Origin: an uncultured Porphyromonadaceae bacterium
GTDB lineage: Bacteria > Bacteroidota > Bacteroidia > Bacteroidales > Muribaculaceae
Assembly (NCBI GenBank): GCA_945873625.1
Contig: CAMCDS010000010.1
Coordinates: forward strand, 1 to 64,000
Direction: 5' to 3'
Length of the DNA: 64,000 nucleotides
Shown one piece after another: positions 53,474 through 62,617 of this stretch. The notes beneath the pieces were generated by a model. That model was given only the letters and a program-made list of their open reading frames with translations. It did not search any database and was not told where the DNA came from. Position numbers and translations under genes: made by a program. Each line of letters starts with the position of its first letter. Position 1 is the first letter of the stretch.

Positions 53474-55425
53474 TTCTCGTCTTTCGGTTTTGCTTCGAGG
53501 GCGGCCTTCACTATTCCTGCCGCATCATATCCGCAGATGCGTTTGAGCTCGGCAGGGGTGCCGTGGGCAACCCATGAATCCGGCGCTCCCAGAGTTACAA
53601 CGCGCGGCGCGTCATTACGGTTGGCACACCATTCGCTTACGGCCGAGCCGAGTCCGCCGGTGGCCGATGCGTCTTCCACTGTGATAAACGTGTCGATGCG
53701 CGGGGCCAGACGTTCGAGCAGACCGGTGTCGAGGGGTTTGAGCCAGAGCATATCGTGGATTTCCACCTTCACGCCCTTGTCGGCGAGTTCCTTCGCGGCG
53801 GTTTTCGCCTCCTCCACTATCGGCCCCATGGTAAGCACCGCTATGCGGGCCTCGGGATTCTCGACCACGGGACGCGACACACCGGGCTTTATCTCGCGCA
53901 TCGGTGTCTTCCATTCGCTGGTGAAAGCCTTTCCTCGCGGATAGCGTATGGCCATGGGCGACGACATCTGCAGATATGTGTACATCATGTCGCGGAGCGC
54001 AGCTTCGTCGGAAGGGACGCCGATGGTCAGTCCGGGTATGCAGCGCAGATAGGCGGGGTCGAACATGCCGTGGTGAGTTACGCCATCCTCTCCTACCACT
54101 CCGGCCCTGTCGATGCAGAAGCAGACCGGTAGGCCCTGGATGCAGACGTCGTGGATAATGTTGTCGTATGCACGCTGCAGGAATGAGCTGTAGATGGCCA
54201 CGAACGGCCTCTTGCCGGCCGAGGCAAGGCCTCCGGCGAAGGTTACGGCATGCCCTTCGGAGATGCCGACGTCAAACGTGCGACGCGGATAGGCATGAAG
54301 CATGAGGTTCATCGACGTTCCGCTGGGCATGGCGGCCGTAACGCCGCATACGCGCCCGTCAGCTTCGGCCAGCTCCACGAGCGTGCGTCCGAACACCTCC
54401 TGCCAGTTGAGCACACCGTCGCCGGGTTTCTTTATTCTCTCGCCTGTTTCCGGATCGAATTTGCCGGGTGCGTGCCAGGTGGTCGGGTCTTTCTCCGCCT
54501 GTTCGAATCCCTTGCCTTTGAGCGTGCGCAGGTGGAGGATGCGGGGACCCTCCATATTCTTGATTTCGCGGAGCACCTTCACAATCTTGAGGACGTCGTG
54601 CCCGTCGAAGGGGCCGAAATAGCGTATGTTGAGCCCCTCGAATATGTTTTGATGGGCCGATATGAAGGCTTTGAGCGAATTGTTGAGTCGCAGCAGCATG
54701 CCGCGCCGCTTCTCGTTGACGAGACCTATGCGGCGGAAGAACTGATAGAGCTTGTGGCGCCAGCGGTTGTAGCCGGCCGAGGTGGTCATCTCGGTCATGT
54801 AGCGGTGGAGGGCCCCGACGTTATCATCAATCGACATATCATTGTCATTCAGGATGATAAGCAGATTGTTGGGGTTGTTGGCCGCGTTGTTGAGACCTTC
54901 GAAGGCGAGGCCTCCGCTGATTGAGGCGTCGCCCACCACTGCCACGGTCTTCCTGTTCTCATGCCCCGGGGTGTTGAGGTCGGCAATCGCCATTCCGAGC
55001 GCGGCCGAGATGGAGTTGGAGGCGTGTCCGCTGATGAAGGTGTCGTATTCGCTTTCGAGCGGATTCGGGAAACCACTGAGTCCGCCGAGTTTTCTCAGCG
55101 TTGAGAATTTTTCGCGGCGTCCGGTGAGAATCTTGTGGGCATAAGCCTGATGGCCGACGTCCCACACGATGCGGTCGTCGGGCGTGTCGAACACGTAATG
55201 GAGTGCCACGGTGATTTCCACGGCTCCCATGCTCGAGGCGAAGTGCCCCGGGTTGACAGACAGATTGGATATGATGCATTCACGAATCTCGCGGCAGAGC
55301 TGAGGCAGCTGTTCCTCCGGCAGCTTGCGGAGGTCGGAGGGATACGTGATGGAGCTGAGCAACGAAGTTGCGGCGTGTGGCTTTTCGGCAGCACGTTCGC
55401 CAGACGCCTGCGCGGCGCCGCTCAC
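53470..55425 (-). CDS. dxs: 1-deoxy-D-xylulose-5-phosphate synthase
   Basis: First step of the MEP isoprenoid pathway, from pyruvate and glyceraldehyde 3-phosphate with thiamin diphosphate. Motifs: GHQAYAHKILTG, the ThDP segment VVGDASISGGLAFEGLNNA, and ISEGHAVTFAGGLASAGKRP in the transketolase-like middle domain. Start: conserved sequence begins LLSSITYPSDLRKLPEEQLP. No ATG lies nearby; the ATG at 55566 is inside the preceding small gene. I choose the GTG at 55425 that overlaps that gene's stop (GTGA), giving 651 aa. This start is inferred. Confidence 0.93.
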   Translation of the reverse strand: MSGAAQASGERAAEKPHAATSLLSSITYPSDLRKLPEEQLPQLCREIRECIISNLSVNPGHFASSMGAVEITVALHYVFDTPDDRIVWDVGHQAYAHKILTGRREKFSTLRKLGGLSGFPNPLESEYDTFISGHASNSISAALGMAIADLNTPGHENRKTVAVVGDASISGGLAFEGLNNAANNPNNLLIILNDNDMSIDDNVGALHRYMTEMTTSAGYNRWRHKLYQFFRRIGLVNEKRRGMLLRLNNSLKAFISAHQNIFEGLNIRYFGPFDGHDVLKIVKVLREIKNMEGPRILHLRTLKGKGFEQAEKDPTTWHAPGKFDPETGERIKKPGDGVLNWQEVFGRTLVELAEADGRVCGVTAAMPSGTSMNLMLHAYPRRTFDVGISEGHAVTFAGGLASAGKRPFVAIYSSFLQRAYDNIIHDVCIQGLPVCFCIDRAGVVGEDGVTHHGMFDPAYLRCIPGLTIGVPSDEAALRDMMYTYLQMSSPMAIRYPRGKAFTSEWKTPMREIKPGVSRPVVENPEARIAVLTMGPIVEEAKTAAKELADKGVKVEIHDMLWLKPLDTGLLERLAPRIDTFITVEDASATGGLGSAVSEWCANRNDAPRVVTLGAPDSWVAHGTPAELKRICGYDAAGIVKAALEAKPKDEK

Positions 55426-55610
55426 TTCTTTTTGCGGTTCAGATCCGGTGCTATGTATTTTTTCCACAGAGGTACGAAAATTATTATGCCGGATGCCACG
55501 ATAGTGAAGAGAGTGCGGAGAGTGAAACCGGCTCCTGCCACTATCATGCAGCAAAGCCATATCCATACGGCTGCCAGCACTATAAGTCCGATTACTTTAA
55601 TGAGGTTCAT
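55422..55610 (-). CDS. Small two-helix membrane protein upstream of dxs
   Basis: 62 aa with two hydrophobic helices (about residues 4-26, VIGLIVLAAVWIWLCCMIVA; and 29-48, LRTLFTIVASGIIIFVPLW). A basic tail YIAPDLNRKKK follows, which would lie in the cytoplasm. It is the first gene after a strong promoter and its stop overlaps the proposed dxs GTG start, both good signs of a real gene. No family recognised. It may serve mainly to couple dxs translation or may act with the downstream K+ transporter. Confidence 0.75.
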   Translation of the reverse strand: MNLIKVIGLIVLAAVWIWLCCMIVAGAGFTLRTLFTIVASGIIIFVPLWKKYIAPDLNRKKK

Positions 55611-55665
55611 GGGCTTTGAGAAGAGTTGCCGTCAGCGGCCTCCGTGCGGCGGACGCTACGGATTG

Positions 55666-55697
55666 CAAAATTACAAAAAAAAGCTGTGTAGACCAAA
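55666..55697 (-). promoter_or_regulatory. Promoter of the small protein-dxs-trkA-trkH operon
   Basis: On the minus strand: TTTG (55694-55697), a 20-bp spacer, TAATTTTG (55666-55673), a full consensus match. It lies in the gap after the plsC stop, so this operon is independent of cdsA-plsC. Leader about 50 nt. Confidence 0.88.
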
Positions 55698-55713
55698 TCG
55701 ACGGGCCTGCATC

Positions 55714-56469
55714 TCACGCCCCTGACCCGGGCACGGGATCCCGGTCTTCGGGGGGAAGAGACGAGTTGATTGCCTCGCGGCACTCCGTCATCAGCCTGCG
55801 CGTGTTAAAGCCGTTCTCACCCGGATAGATTGGTTTGTGGATGGTCATCGTGATGGTGCCGGGGGTAACGTTGTAGGTGGTGCGCGGCATGGCGCGGAAG
55901 GCGCCGTCGATTGTGATGGGCACTACGGGAAGGCGGAACTCGGCAGCGAGCATGAACGCTCCGCGCTTGAATGGAGTCATGCGCCCGTCGAACGTGCGGC
56001 TTCCTTCCGGAAATATCACGAGCGACATACCCTCCTTCAGCGTCTCCTCGGCCTCGGCTATGGTCTCCTTGATGCTCTGCAGCTTTGTGTCGTCGACAAA
56101 GATATGGCCGGCGCTCTTGCAGGCGTGGCCCACGAGGAAAATGTCTTCAAGCCCTTTCTTCATAAGCCACTTGAAGTTATGGTTGAGGTATCCGTAGATG
56201 GTCCAGATGTCGAACGCCCCCTGATGGTTGGCAACAAAGACATACGACTCCCCTTTGCGGATGTTTTCCCGTCCCATTACTTTGACTCTCACTCCCCAGA
56301 GGGTGCAGACGCATCTCGACCACCAGTGGGCGGGCCAGTAACCCCAGTAATCGCGCGAACCTATCGCCGAGCCTATTATAGTTACCACCGCCGTGAGGAT
56401 AGTGAGCACGAGCAGCACCGGGCCGGCTATCAGCCACTGGTAAACCCTGAAAACGTATTTCATAATCAT
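55714..56469 (-). CDS. plsC: 1-acyl-sn-glycerol-3-phosphate acyltransferase
   Basis: Makes phosphatidic acid from lysophosphatidic acid. The HX4D motif is NHQGAFDIWT (near residue 83), and the substrate motif FPEGSRTFDGRMTPFKRGAF is at about 150-170. One N-terminal membrane helix pair anchors it. 251 aa is normal. An alternative ATG two codons in is equally possible. It lies 19 nt after cdsA, whose enzyme uses its product. A related acyltransferase for ornithine lipids cannot be fully excluded. Confidence 0.92.
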   Translation of the reverse strand: MIMKYVFRVYQWLIAGPVLLVLTILTAVVTIIGSAIGSRDYWGYWPAHWWSRCVCTLWGVRVKVMGRENIRKGESYVFVANHQGAFDIWTIYGYLNHNFKWLMKKGLEDIFLVGHACKSAGHIFVDDTKLQSIKETIAEAEETLKEGMSLVIFPEGSRTFDGRMTPFKRGAFMLAAEFRLPVVPITIDGAFRAMPRTTYNVTPGTITMTIHKPIYPGENGFNTRRLMTECREAINSSLPPEDRDPVPGSGA

Positions 56470-56488
56470 GAATCTATATATCCGAGGC

Positions 56489-57301
56489 TCAGAGAGCCAT
56501 AATAAGCAGAACGTAGATGAACGAGGCCGGCATCACGAGCAGAAGCGAATCGATGCGGTCGAGTATTCCTCCATGGCCGGGAATCATGTTTCCCGAGTCC
56601 TTGATGCTGAGGTTGCGCTTTATCATCGACTCTATGAGGTCGCCCCAGGTGGCGAACACAGAGACCACGGCGGCAAGGCCGGTCCAGGCGACGAATCCGA
56701 GACGGAATCCGAAATAGTCGGCCCAGAGCATGCCGAACGCTACTCCCGCAGCCATGCAGAGCAGGAGTCCGCCGATGAATCCCTCCCAGGTCTTTTTGGG
56801 AGAAATCGAGGGGAAAAGCTTGTGCTTACCGAGGGTGCATCCCACCAGAAAGGCACCGGTGTCGTTGATCCAGATGAAACAGAAGATTGCGAGCAGGAGC
56901 CTCGGGGCACCGAGGAATTCGGCAAAACCGGTCATCAGGGCGAGAGGCACTCCGATGTAGATCTGCGTCATGAACGAGAAAGCCAGCTGGCGCAGATGAT
57001 CGGCCCTGTCGGTGTAAAGTTCCATCACAAGTCTGACAATCATGCAGACCAGCCACAAGGCGAGCGGAAAACCGAAAAACGCAAGCGACAGCAGGCACGC
57101 GGCCGCCGTGTCGACAATCACCGTCGCTATATTGTCGCGGCGCAGCCCGACCGTGATTTTTGAAAATTCAATCGAGGCAAGGGCGGCGAATAGCATCGAG
57201 AGGAGGGTTATTCCCCTGTATTCGAAAAGTATGGCGCCGACTATCACGCCGATATATATGATTCCGGAGAGACTCCTTACGAGTATTTTTTTGAAATCCA
57301 T
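56489..57301 (-). CDS. cdsA: Phosphatidate cytidylyltransferase
   Basis: Converts phosphatidic acid and CTP to CDP-diacylglycerol. About seven to eight membrane helices. The C-terminal family signature reads WGDLIESMIKRNLSIKDSGN followed by MIPGHGGILDRIDSLL, containing the metal-binding Asp residues. I start at MDFKKILVRSLSG (57301). A longer frame to 57352 adds 17 unconserved residues. 270 aa is typical. Forms a two-gene operon with plsC from the promoter at 57.4 kb. Confidence 0.95.
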   Translation of the reverse strand: MDFKKILVRSLSGIIYIGVIVGAILFEYRGITLLSMLFAALASIEFSKITVGLRRDNIATVIVDTAAACLLSLAFFGFPLALWLVCMIVRLVMELYTDRADHLRQLAFSFMTQIYIGVPLALMTGFAEFLGAPRLLLAIFCFIWINDTGAFLVGCTLGKHKLFPSISPKKTWEGFIGGLLLCMAAGVAFGMLWADYFGFRLGFVAWTGLAAVVSVFATWGDLIESMIKRNLSIKDSGNMIPGHGGILDRIDSLLLVMPASFIYVLLIMAL

Positions 57302-57382
57302 AGCGGTTTGGGTCAGAAAACAAATAGTATATCCCTTTAAGTAAGCATTCAAATTAAAACGATAAGCACTTACTTAAGAACG

Positions 57383-57414
57383 CAAAATTAGCTATAAATT
57401 CTTTAACCGACAAG
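57383..57414 (-). promoter_or_regulatory. Promoter of cdsA-plsC
   Basis: On the minus strand: CTTG (57411-57414), a 20-bp spacer and TAATTTTG (57383-57390). Predicted leader about 75 nt. The rest of the 57302-57659 gap is AT-rich and holds only this and the divergent receptor promoter. Confidence 0.75.
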
Positions 57415-57504
57415 AATCACGCGCTAAAGATGCGGCTCTCCCCTGCAACCACTCCTAAATTAAAAATAAATAACATTGATTATACATTTTTATCAAATTA
57501 TTAC

Positions 57505-57512
57505 TAACTTTG
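57505..57512 (+). promoter_or_regulatory. -7 box upstream of the TonB receptor gene
   Basis: TAACTTTG, followed by CA as in many Bacteroidetes promoters. No TTTG at -33, so an activator may be needed. The implied leader is long, about 140 nt, a place for post-transcriptional control. Confidence 0.6.
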
Positions 57513-57651
57513 CATTAATTTAGGGAAACAACACGGCAACGGCTGCATCGGTATGCCTTTTTCAGACGCATCCGCCGGAAGCCGCGCCTCCATTCCGCTT
57601 CCCGGCCGAACGCTTGACTTACAACACAATTAAACAATAACAACCTAAAAC

Positions 57652-57663
57652 ATGAACGTATGA
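57652..57663 (+). other. Three-codon leader ORF overlapping the receptor start
   Basis: ATG-AAC-GTA-TGA (Met-Asn-Val-stop). Its stop codon overlaps the receptor's ATG at 57660 in an ATGA arrangement. Either a chance upstream ATG or a minimal coupling device for receptor translation. Confidence 0.35.
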
Positions 57664-60401
57664 AGAGACTGACTCTCATGGCATTGGCGATTGCAATCGC
57701 CTCGCTGTTCTCGACGGCTCTCGCGCAGACTATCGCTTGCCGCGGTGCCGTCATCGACGAGTTCGGTGAGCCTGCTGTCGGCGCCACTGTCGCAGTACCC
57801 GGTACTACAACCGCCACTGAGACCGACATCGACGGCAAGTTTACCATCAAGGTGCCCAAATCTACCAAGGCACTCCGCATCAGCTACATCGGCTATCAGA
57901 CGGTAGACCTCACCCCTGCCGCCGAGATGGGCATCATCACCCTGAAGCCCGACTCGAAGACTCTGCAGGACGTAGTGGTCACGCAGTCGATTGCACGCAC
58001 TCGCGAAACCCCCGTGGCCATCTCCGAAGTGAACGCCGCCAACATCGAGGCGAAGCTCGGCAACCAGGAGTTTCCCGAAATCCTTAAGACCACGCCCGGC
58101 GTATGGGCCACTCCCGACGGAGGCGGCTACGGCGACGCCAAAATCAACATGCGTGGCTTCAAGGCCGCAAACGTTGCCGTGCTCATCAACGGTATCCCCA
58201 TGAACGACATGGAATGGGGCGGCATCTATTGGTCGAACTTCGCGGGCCTTGCCGACGTTACCACAAGCATGCAGACCCAGCGCGGTCTCGGCGCAGCCAT
58301 CATCTCTTCCCCCTCAATCGGCGGAACCATCAACATCTCGACCAAAGGCCTCGACGCCAAGCGCGGCGGCCGTGTGTGGTACGGAATGGGCAACGACGGC
58401 CTTAACAACGTCGGATTCACCCTCTCGACCGGACTGCTCAAGCACGACTGGGCCGTTACCATCCTTGCCTCGCGCAAATGGGGCGACGGATACATCCAGG
58501 GCACCCAGTTCCTCGCCTACAACTATTTCGTAAACGTATCCAAGCGTTTCGGCGACAACCACCAGCTTTCGCTCACGGCTTTCGGCGCTCCGCAGTGGCA
58601 CAACCAGCGCAGCAGCCAGAACGGCCTCAGCATCGAGGGATGGCAGGGCGTCAGAGACTACATGAACGGCGAAAACATGTATAAGTTCAATCCGGTCTAT
58701 GGTTTCGACAATGAAGGCCGCCAGCGCACCTCGAACCGCAACCAGTACCACAAGCCGGTAATCTCGCTCAACCATATCTGGCAGATCAACGAGCGCTCGT
58801 CGCTTTCCTCCGCCGCTTACGTCTCGCTCACCAACGGCGGCGGCTACTCGGGACAGGGACGCAACTATGAGTGGGAAGGAAAGAAGATTAGCCGCAGCTC
58901 ATGGTACGGCGCTACCGACGGCAAGCTCAACTGGGACCTCCGCCGTCCCGACGGAACATTCGACTATGGATTCATCCAGGACATGAACGCCGCCTCGACC
59001 ACCGGATCGCAGATGGTGATGGCCATGAGCAACAACAGCCACGAATGGTACGGCCTCGTATCAACGTATAAAAACGAGTTCATCCCCAAGACCCTCACAT
59101 TCACCGGCGGAATCGACTTCCGCTACTATGTGGGCCACCACAACACCAAAATTATCGACCTCTACAGCGGCCAATACTATATCGACCCCGCGCGCACCGG
59201 CATGACGGCGGCTGCTATGGCTCAGAACTCCAAAGCCTCCGATCCCGCATGGGTATATGAGAAGCTCGGAGTAGGCGACATCGTCTACCGCGACTACGAC
59301 GGACATGTTCATCAGGAGGGTGTATACGCTCAGGCCGAGTACAAGGCCCTCGACGGCGCGCTCACCGCTATCCTCGCAGGCTCGATGAGCAACACCGGCT
59401 ACTGGAGCGTCAACCGCTTCTACTACGACAAGGACCACGAGAAGTCGAAAACCAAAAACTTCTTCGCCGGCTCGATCAAGGGCGGCGTGAACTATAACAT
59501 CGACCGCCACAACAACGTCTACATCAACGGCGGCTACATCAGCCGCGCTCCCTACTTCTCGGGTGGCGTATTCCTGAAGCCCGAGACCTCGCTCGTGTTC
59601 AACCCCGACCCGCGCAACGAGAAAATCGGCTCGATTGAAATCGGCTACGGCTACCACTCGCGCCAGTTCTCGCTGACCTTCAACGGCTACTTCACCAAAT
59701 GGATCGACAAGACCACGCCCCGCAGCGGCGAAATCAAGACAGGGCCCCACGCCGGCGAATACTATACAATGACCATGAACGGCGTCAACGCCCGCCACAT
59801 GGGTCTTGAGCTCAACTTCAAGTATATCCCGACCAACTGGCTCGACATCGACGGAATGGTGTCGGTAGGCGACTGGCGCTGGGACTCCAACCCCAAGGGC
59901 TACTTCTACAACGACCAGGGCCAGCCCCTCAAGAACCTCAGCGGCGACCTCGCGACGGGCATCCTCGCCGAAGACCACGCCTGGGCCATCCTCAAGCAGA
60001 AGGGCCGCAAGGTGGGCGGCTCGGCTCAGACCACAGCTGCCCTCGGCCTCAACTTCAAGCCTTTCAAGGGATTCCGCTTCGGCGTAGACTGGATTGTGGC
60101 TGCCGACAACTATTCGGACTATCAGGTGAGTGCCGACAAGTTTGTCAACGGCGCGACTATCGACGTGGCCAAACCCTGGAGAATACCCTGGGGCAACCAG
60201 TTTGACCTCTCGGCAAGCTATAGCTTCAAGATCGGAGGCGTAGGCGCAACAATCTACGGCAACGTCTACAACCTCTTTGACTATTACTACGTGAAAGACG
60301 CATACACCAGCACCGACATGGTCGGCGCCTGGGACAATGCTTTCCGCGTGTTCTACTCTTTCGGCCGCACGTTCTCCGTACGCCTTAAACTCACATTCTA
60401 A
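57660..60401 (+). CDS. TonB-dependent outer-membrane receptor
   Basis: Energised outer-membrane importer. Signal peptide (residues 1-22, ending STALAQ). A carboxypeptidase-regulatory-like domain of about 75 residues follows (GAVIDEFGEPAVGATVAVPG, TDIDGKFTIKVP). The plug domain spans about 105-230 (SIARTRETPVAISEVNAANI, GFKAANVAVLINGIPMNDME), then a 22-strand barrel ending VRLKLTF with terminal Phe. 913 aa is the short, non-SusC class. The partner lipoprotein gene follows after 14 nt and is not SusD-like. Substrate unknown; nothing nearby points to iron, cobalamin or a glycan. Confidence 0.93.
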   Translation: MKRLTLMALAIAIASLFSTALAQTIACRGAVIDEFGEPAVGATVAVPGTTTATETDIDGKFTIKVPKSTKALRISYIGYQTVDLTPAAEMGIITLKPDSKTLQDVVVTQSIARTRETPVAISEVNAANIEAKLGNQEFPEILKTTPGVWATPDGGGYGDAKINMRGFKAANVAVLINGIPMNDMEWGGIYWSNFAGLADVTTSMQTQRGLGAAIISSPSIGGTINISTKGLDAKRGGRVWYGMGNDGLNNVGFTLSTGLLKHDWAVTILASRKWGDGYIQGTQFLAYNYFVNVSKRFGDNHQLSLTAFGAPQWHNQRSSQNGLSIEGWQGVRDYMNGENMYKFNPVYGFDNEGRQRTSNRNQYHKPVISLNHIWQINERSSLSSAAYVSLTNGGGYSGQGRNYEWEGKKISRSSWYGATDGKLNWDLRRPDGTFDYGFIQDMNAASTTGSQMVMAMSNNSHEWYGLVSTYKNEFIPKTLTFTGGIDFRYYVGHHNTKIIDLYSGQYYIDPARTGMTAAAMAQNSKASDPAWVYEKLGVGDIVYRDYDGHVHQEGVYAQAEYKALDGALTAILAGSMSNTGYWSVNRFYYDKDHEKSKTKNFFAGSIKGGVNYNIDRHNNVYINGGYISRAPYFSGGVFLKPETSLVFNPDPRNEKIGSIEIGYGYHSRQFSLTFNGYFTKWIDKTTPRSGEIKTGPHAGEYYTMTMNGVNARHMGLELNFKYIPTNWLDIDGMVSVGDWRWDSNPKGYFYNDQGQPLKNLSGDLATGILAEDHAWAILKQKGRKVGGSAQTTAALGLNFKPFKGFRFGVDWIVAADNYSDYQVSADKFVNGATIDVAKPWRIPWGNQFDLSASYSFKIGGVGATIYGNVYNLFDYYYVKDAYTSTDMVGAWDNAFRVFYSFGRTFSVRLKLTF

Positions 60402-60415
60402 TTTCTAAATCTATT

Positions 60416-62449
60416 ATGAAACTATATAAATCACTGGCTGCCGCCTGCCTGATGTCCGGGCTTCTCGCCTCTTGCGGCGAAAACGCCTGGAACGACCATC
60501 TCGACGGTTTCGACGGCAATCCCGAAATCACCGATGTCAATTCGGTGGAATACACCCTCACGGAAGCCAACTACGCCACTATCGCAGGTCTTTCCGACAA
60601 TCTGGCTCTTGCAGGCGACGATAAAGCCGCCCTTGAAGCGGTTGGCAAGAGAATGGCGTTCTCTCCCGAGGCTCCCGCAAGCAAGTATATTCCTGCGTTC
60701 CTCTCATGCGACAAATTCCCTTACTATCTGCTCAACGACGGCTCGTCGGTAAAGGTAACCTACAACCAGACTACCGACCTGCCTGACGAAATCAAGGGTA
60801 TCTCCGAAGCAAAGGAATATATCGTGAGCGACGAAGACTACCAGAACGTCTGGGGCAGCGCCGACAACTACACCCCCTCTTTCGCACCGAGCCACACACC
60901 CGCGACCTCGATTCCCGGCCTGCTCCGCAAGGCGTTTCCCGATGCTGCCGAGGGCGACTACGTAGTGGTCAACTACAACTACTCCAACATCGACCCGACA
61001 TTCGGCGGTGGTGGCGGACAGAATCCCCCCGAGGAATTCACCCTGTCGGAAGTAATCTCCACTGTTGAAGTGGGCGGCACCTACGACATCAACGGCATTA
61101 TCACCGGTGTATCGACCAATGGATTCATCCTTACCGACAAGAGCGGATCTATCTTCTGCTTCATGAACGCCGATATGGACGCATCGACCTACTCGATCGG
61201 CACTCAGCTCGTTTGCGAGGCCGTAATCAGCTCCTACAACAAGGGTTTGCAGATCGCCGGCGCAAACTCCGTGTTTGAGGTGAAGGGCAAGGGAAGCTAC
61301 ACCTATCCTGCCCCGAAGGTCTACACCGCAACCGACATCGAGGCAATCGCGAAGCGCACCGAAAACGAACCTGCCTACTACGGCCAGATTTCGGGCACCG
61401 TGAAGGTTTCGGGCAATAACATCAACATCGACATGGGTGCCGAGAACGCCATGGGCGGCGTATACTACGCCACCGACGACATCAAGGCCAAACTCGTTGA
61501 CGGCGAAAACGTAACCGTTACCGGCTATCTCATAGCCATCGCCGCCAGCCGCTACGTGAACTTCGTGGCTACCGACGTGCAGCCCGCGTCTAAATCGGTT
61601 CGTCGCAAAGTCGTTGCTGTTCCTTCCACTAACATGAACGGCGTCTATGTCTTCAACGGCACCAACTGGAGCTCACCCTCCGGAATGGTGGCACTCAATC
61701 CCGACGACTATCGCAAGATGGGATTCTCGCGCGACTTCCTCTCCGCTCCCGCCGACTACCTCCCCACATATCTCCGCATCAACTACCCCTACGCCAAAGA
61801 CGGCTTCTCGGTGTTTGTGGTCTACAACTACGGCACCTCGGCCGACAAAGCCAAGCTCACCTGCGACCAGTATTTCTACAACAACGGTGAATGGACTCCC
61901 AACAACGGCGTCGAAGTGGTTACCGAACAGTTTGTGCGCACCGGCGGCAAATGGATCTATGACCCCAACGTTACCATCAACCTCCCGGCAGGCAAGAACC
62001 AGCCCATGAGCATGCTCTACTATCAGGCTTGCGTCGACTGGGTATATGAAAACATCGACGTGCCCCTGGGCTCAACCAGCATCACCTCGGGCGTAGGCTA
62101 CGTTACAAAATACGGCAACAACGACTACTACTGCGGTGCCTCGGCTTACCAGGGCAATGTAGACCTCCGCGCCTCATCGGCCCGCGGCCAGTATGCCGCC
62201 GGCTACGAAGGAATGACCGACGAAGAAGTGGTTGCCACAATGAAAGACCGCTTCTGCAAGGAGGTATTCCCGCAGGCACTCGCCAAGCTCAACCCCGACG
62301 CACGTCCCATCCCCGGCATCGAGGTCCTCTACACCATCAACTTCTCGGCCTATACGGGCGTAACCACGCCCTACGTGCTCGTCTACCGCGTAGTAGACAC
62401 AGCCAAGTTCGAGTTCGTAAGCTGCACCTGGTACGACGAAGAGAAATAA
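60416..62449 (+). CDS. Surface lipoprotein with OB-fold-like domain, partner of the TonB receptor
   Basis: Lipobox LLASCGEN gives a lipidated Cys near residue 20. The N-third is unassigned. A middle part, about 205-390, looks like two tandem OB-fold units (LSEVISTVEVGGTYDINGII, GFILTDKSGSIFCFM; then YYGQISGTVKVSGNNINIDM, ENVTVTGYLIAI). These resemble DUF5689/YhcR-type modules. The C-third (about 400-677) is aromatic-rich (YVFNGTNWSSPSGM, YYGA-type) and unassigned. With the receptor 14 nt upstream it probably forms a two-part import complex on the surface, as SusCD pairs do, but it is not SusD. Confidence 0.75.
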   Translation: MKLYKSLAAACLMSGLLASCGENAWNDHLDGFDGNPEITDVNSVEYTLTEANYATIAGLSDNLALAGDDKAALEAVGKRMAFSPEAPASKYIPAFLSCDKFPYYLLNDGSSVKVTYNQTTDLPDEIKGISEAKEYIVSDEDYQNVWGSADNYTPSFAPSHTPATSIPGLLRKAFPDAAEGDYVVVNYNYSNIDPTFGGGGGQNPPEEFTLSEVISTVEVGGTYDINGIITGVSTNGFILTDKSGSIFCFMNADMDASTYSIGTQLVCEAVISSYNKGLQIAGANSVFEVKGKGSYTYPAPKVYTATDIEAIAKRTENEPAYYGQISGTVKVSGNNINIDMGAENAMGGVYYATDDIKAKLVDGENVTVTGYLIAIAASRYVNFVATDVQPASKSVRRKVVAVPSTNMNGVYVFNGTNWSSPSGMVALNPDDYRKMGFSRDFLSAPADYLPTYLRINYPYAKDGFSVFVVYNYGTSADKAKLTCDQYFYNNGEWTPNNGVEVVTEQFVRTGGKWIYDPNVTINLPAGKNQPMSMLYYQACVDWVYENIDVPLGSTSITSGVGYVTKYGNNDYYCGASAYQGNVDLRASSARGQYAAGYEGMTDEEVVATMKDRFCKEVFPQALAKLNPDARPIPGIEVLYTINFSAYTGVTTPYVLVYRVVDTAKFEFVSCTWYDEEK

Positions 62450-62475
62450 TCACCCGCCTACCATACAGCCATATA

Positions 62476-62518
62476 AGCCCCTGCGTATGCCACGAGCCTG
62501 CGCAGGGGCTCTCTTTTT
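62476..62518 (+). terminator. Terminator of the receptor-lipoprotein operon
   Basis: Perfect 10-bp GC-rich stem, AGCCCCTGCG (62476-62485) with CGCAGGGGCT (62501-62510), followed by CTCTTTTT. Confidence 0.92.
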
Positions 62519-62533
62519 CCCGCCCATTCACCT

Positions 62534-62586
62534 GCGTAATTTTTACGCGAAAACTTTTGCCGATGTGCGAATAATGCCTACCTTTG
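62534..62586 (+). promoter_or_regulatory. Promoter of the Nudix gene with upstream palindrome
   Basis: TTTG (62556-62559), 19-bp spacer, TACCTTTG (62579-62586): full consensus. Just upstream, GCGTAA (62534-62539) and TTACGC (62543-62548) form a perfect inverted repeat with a 3-nt centre, a possible operator. Confidence 0.82.
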
Positions 62587-62617
62587 CTGAGTATGTTTTA
62601 GAATTGAAAAAACGGAT

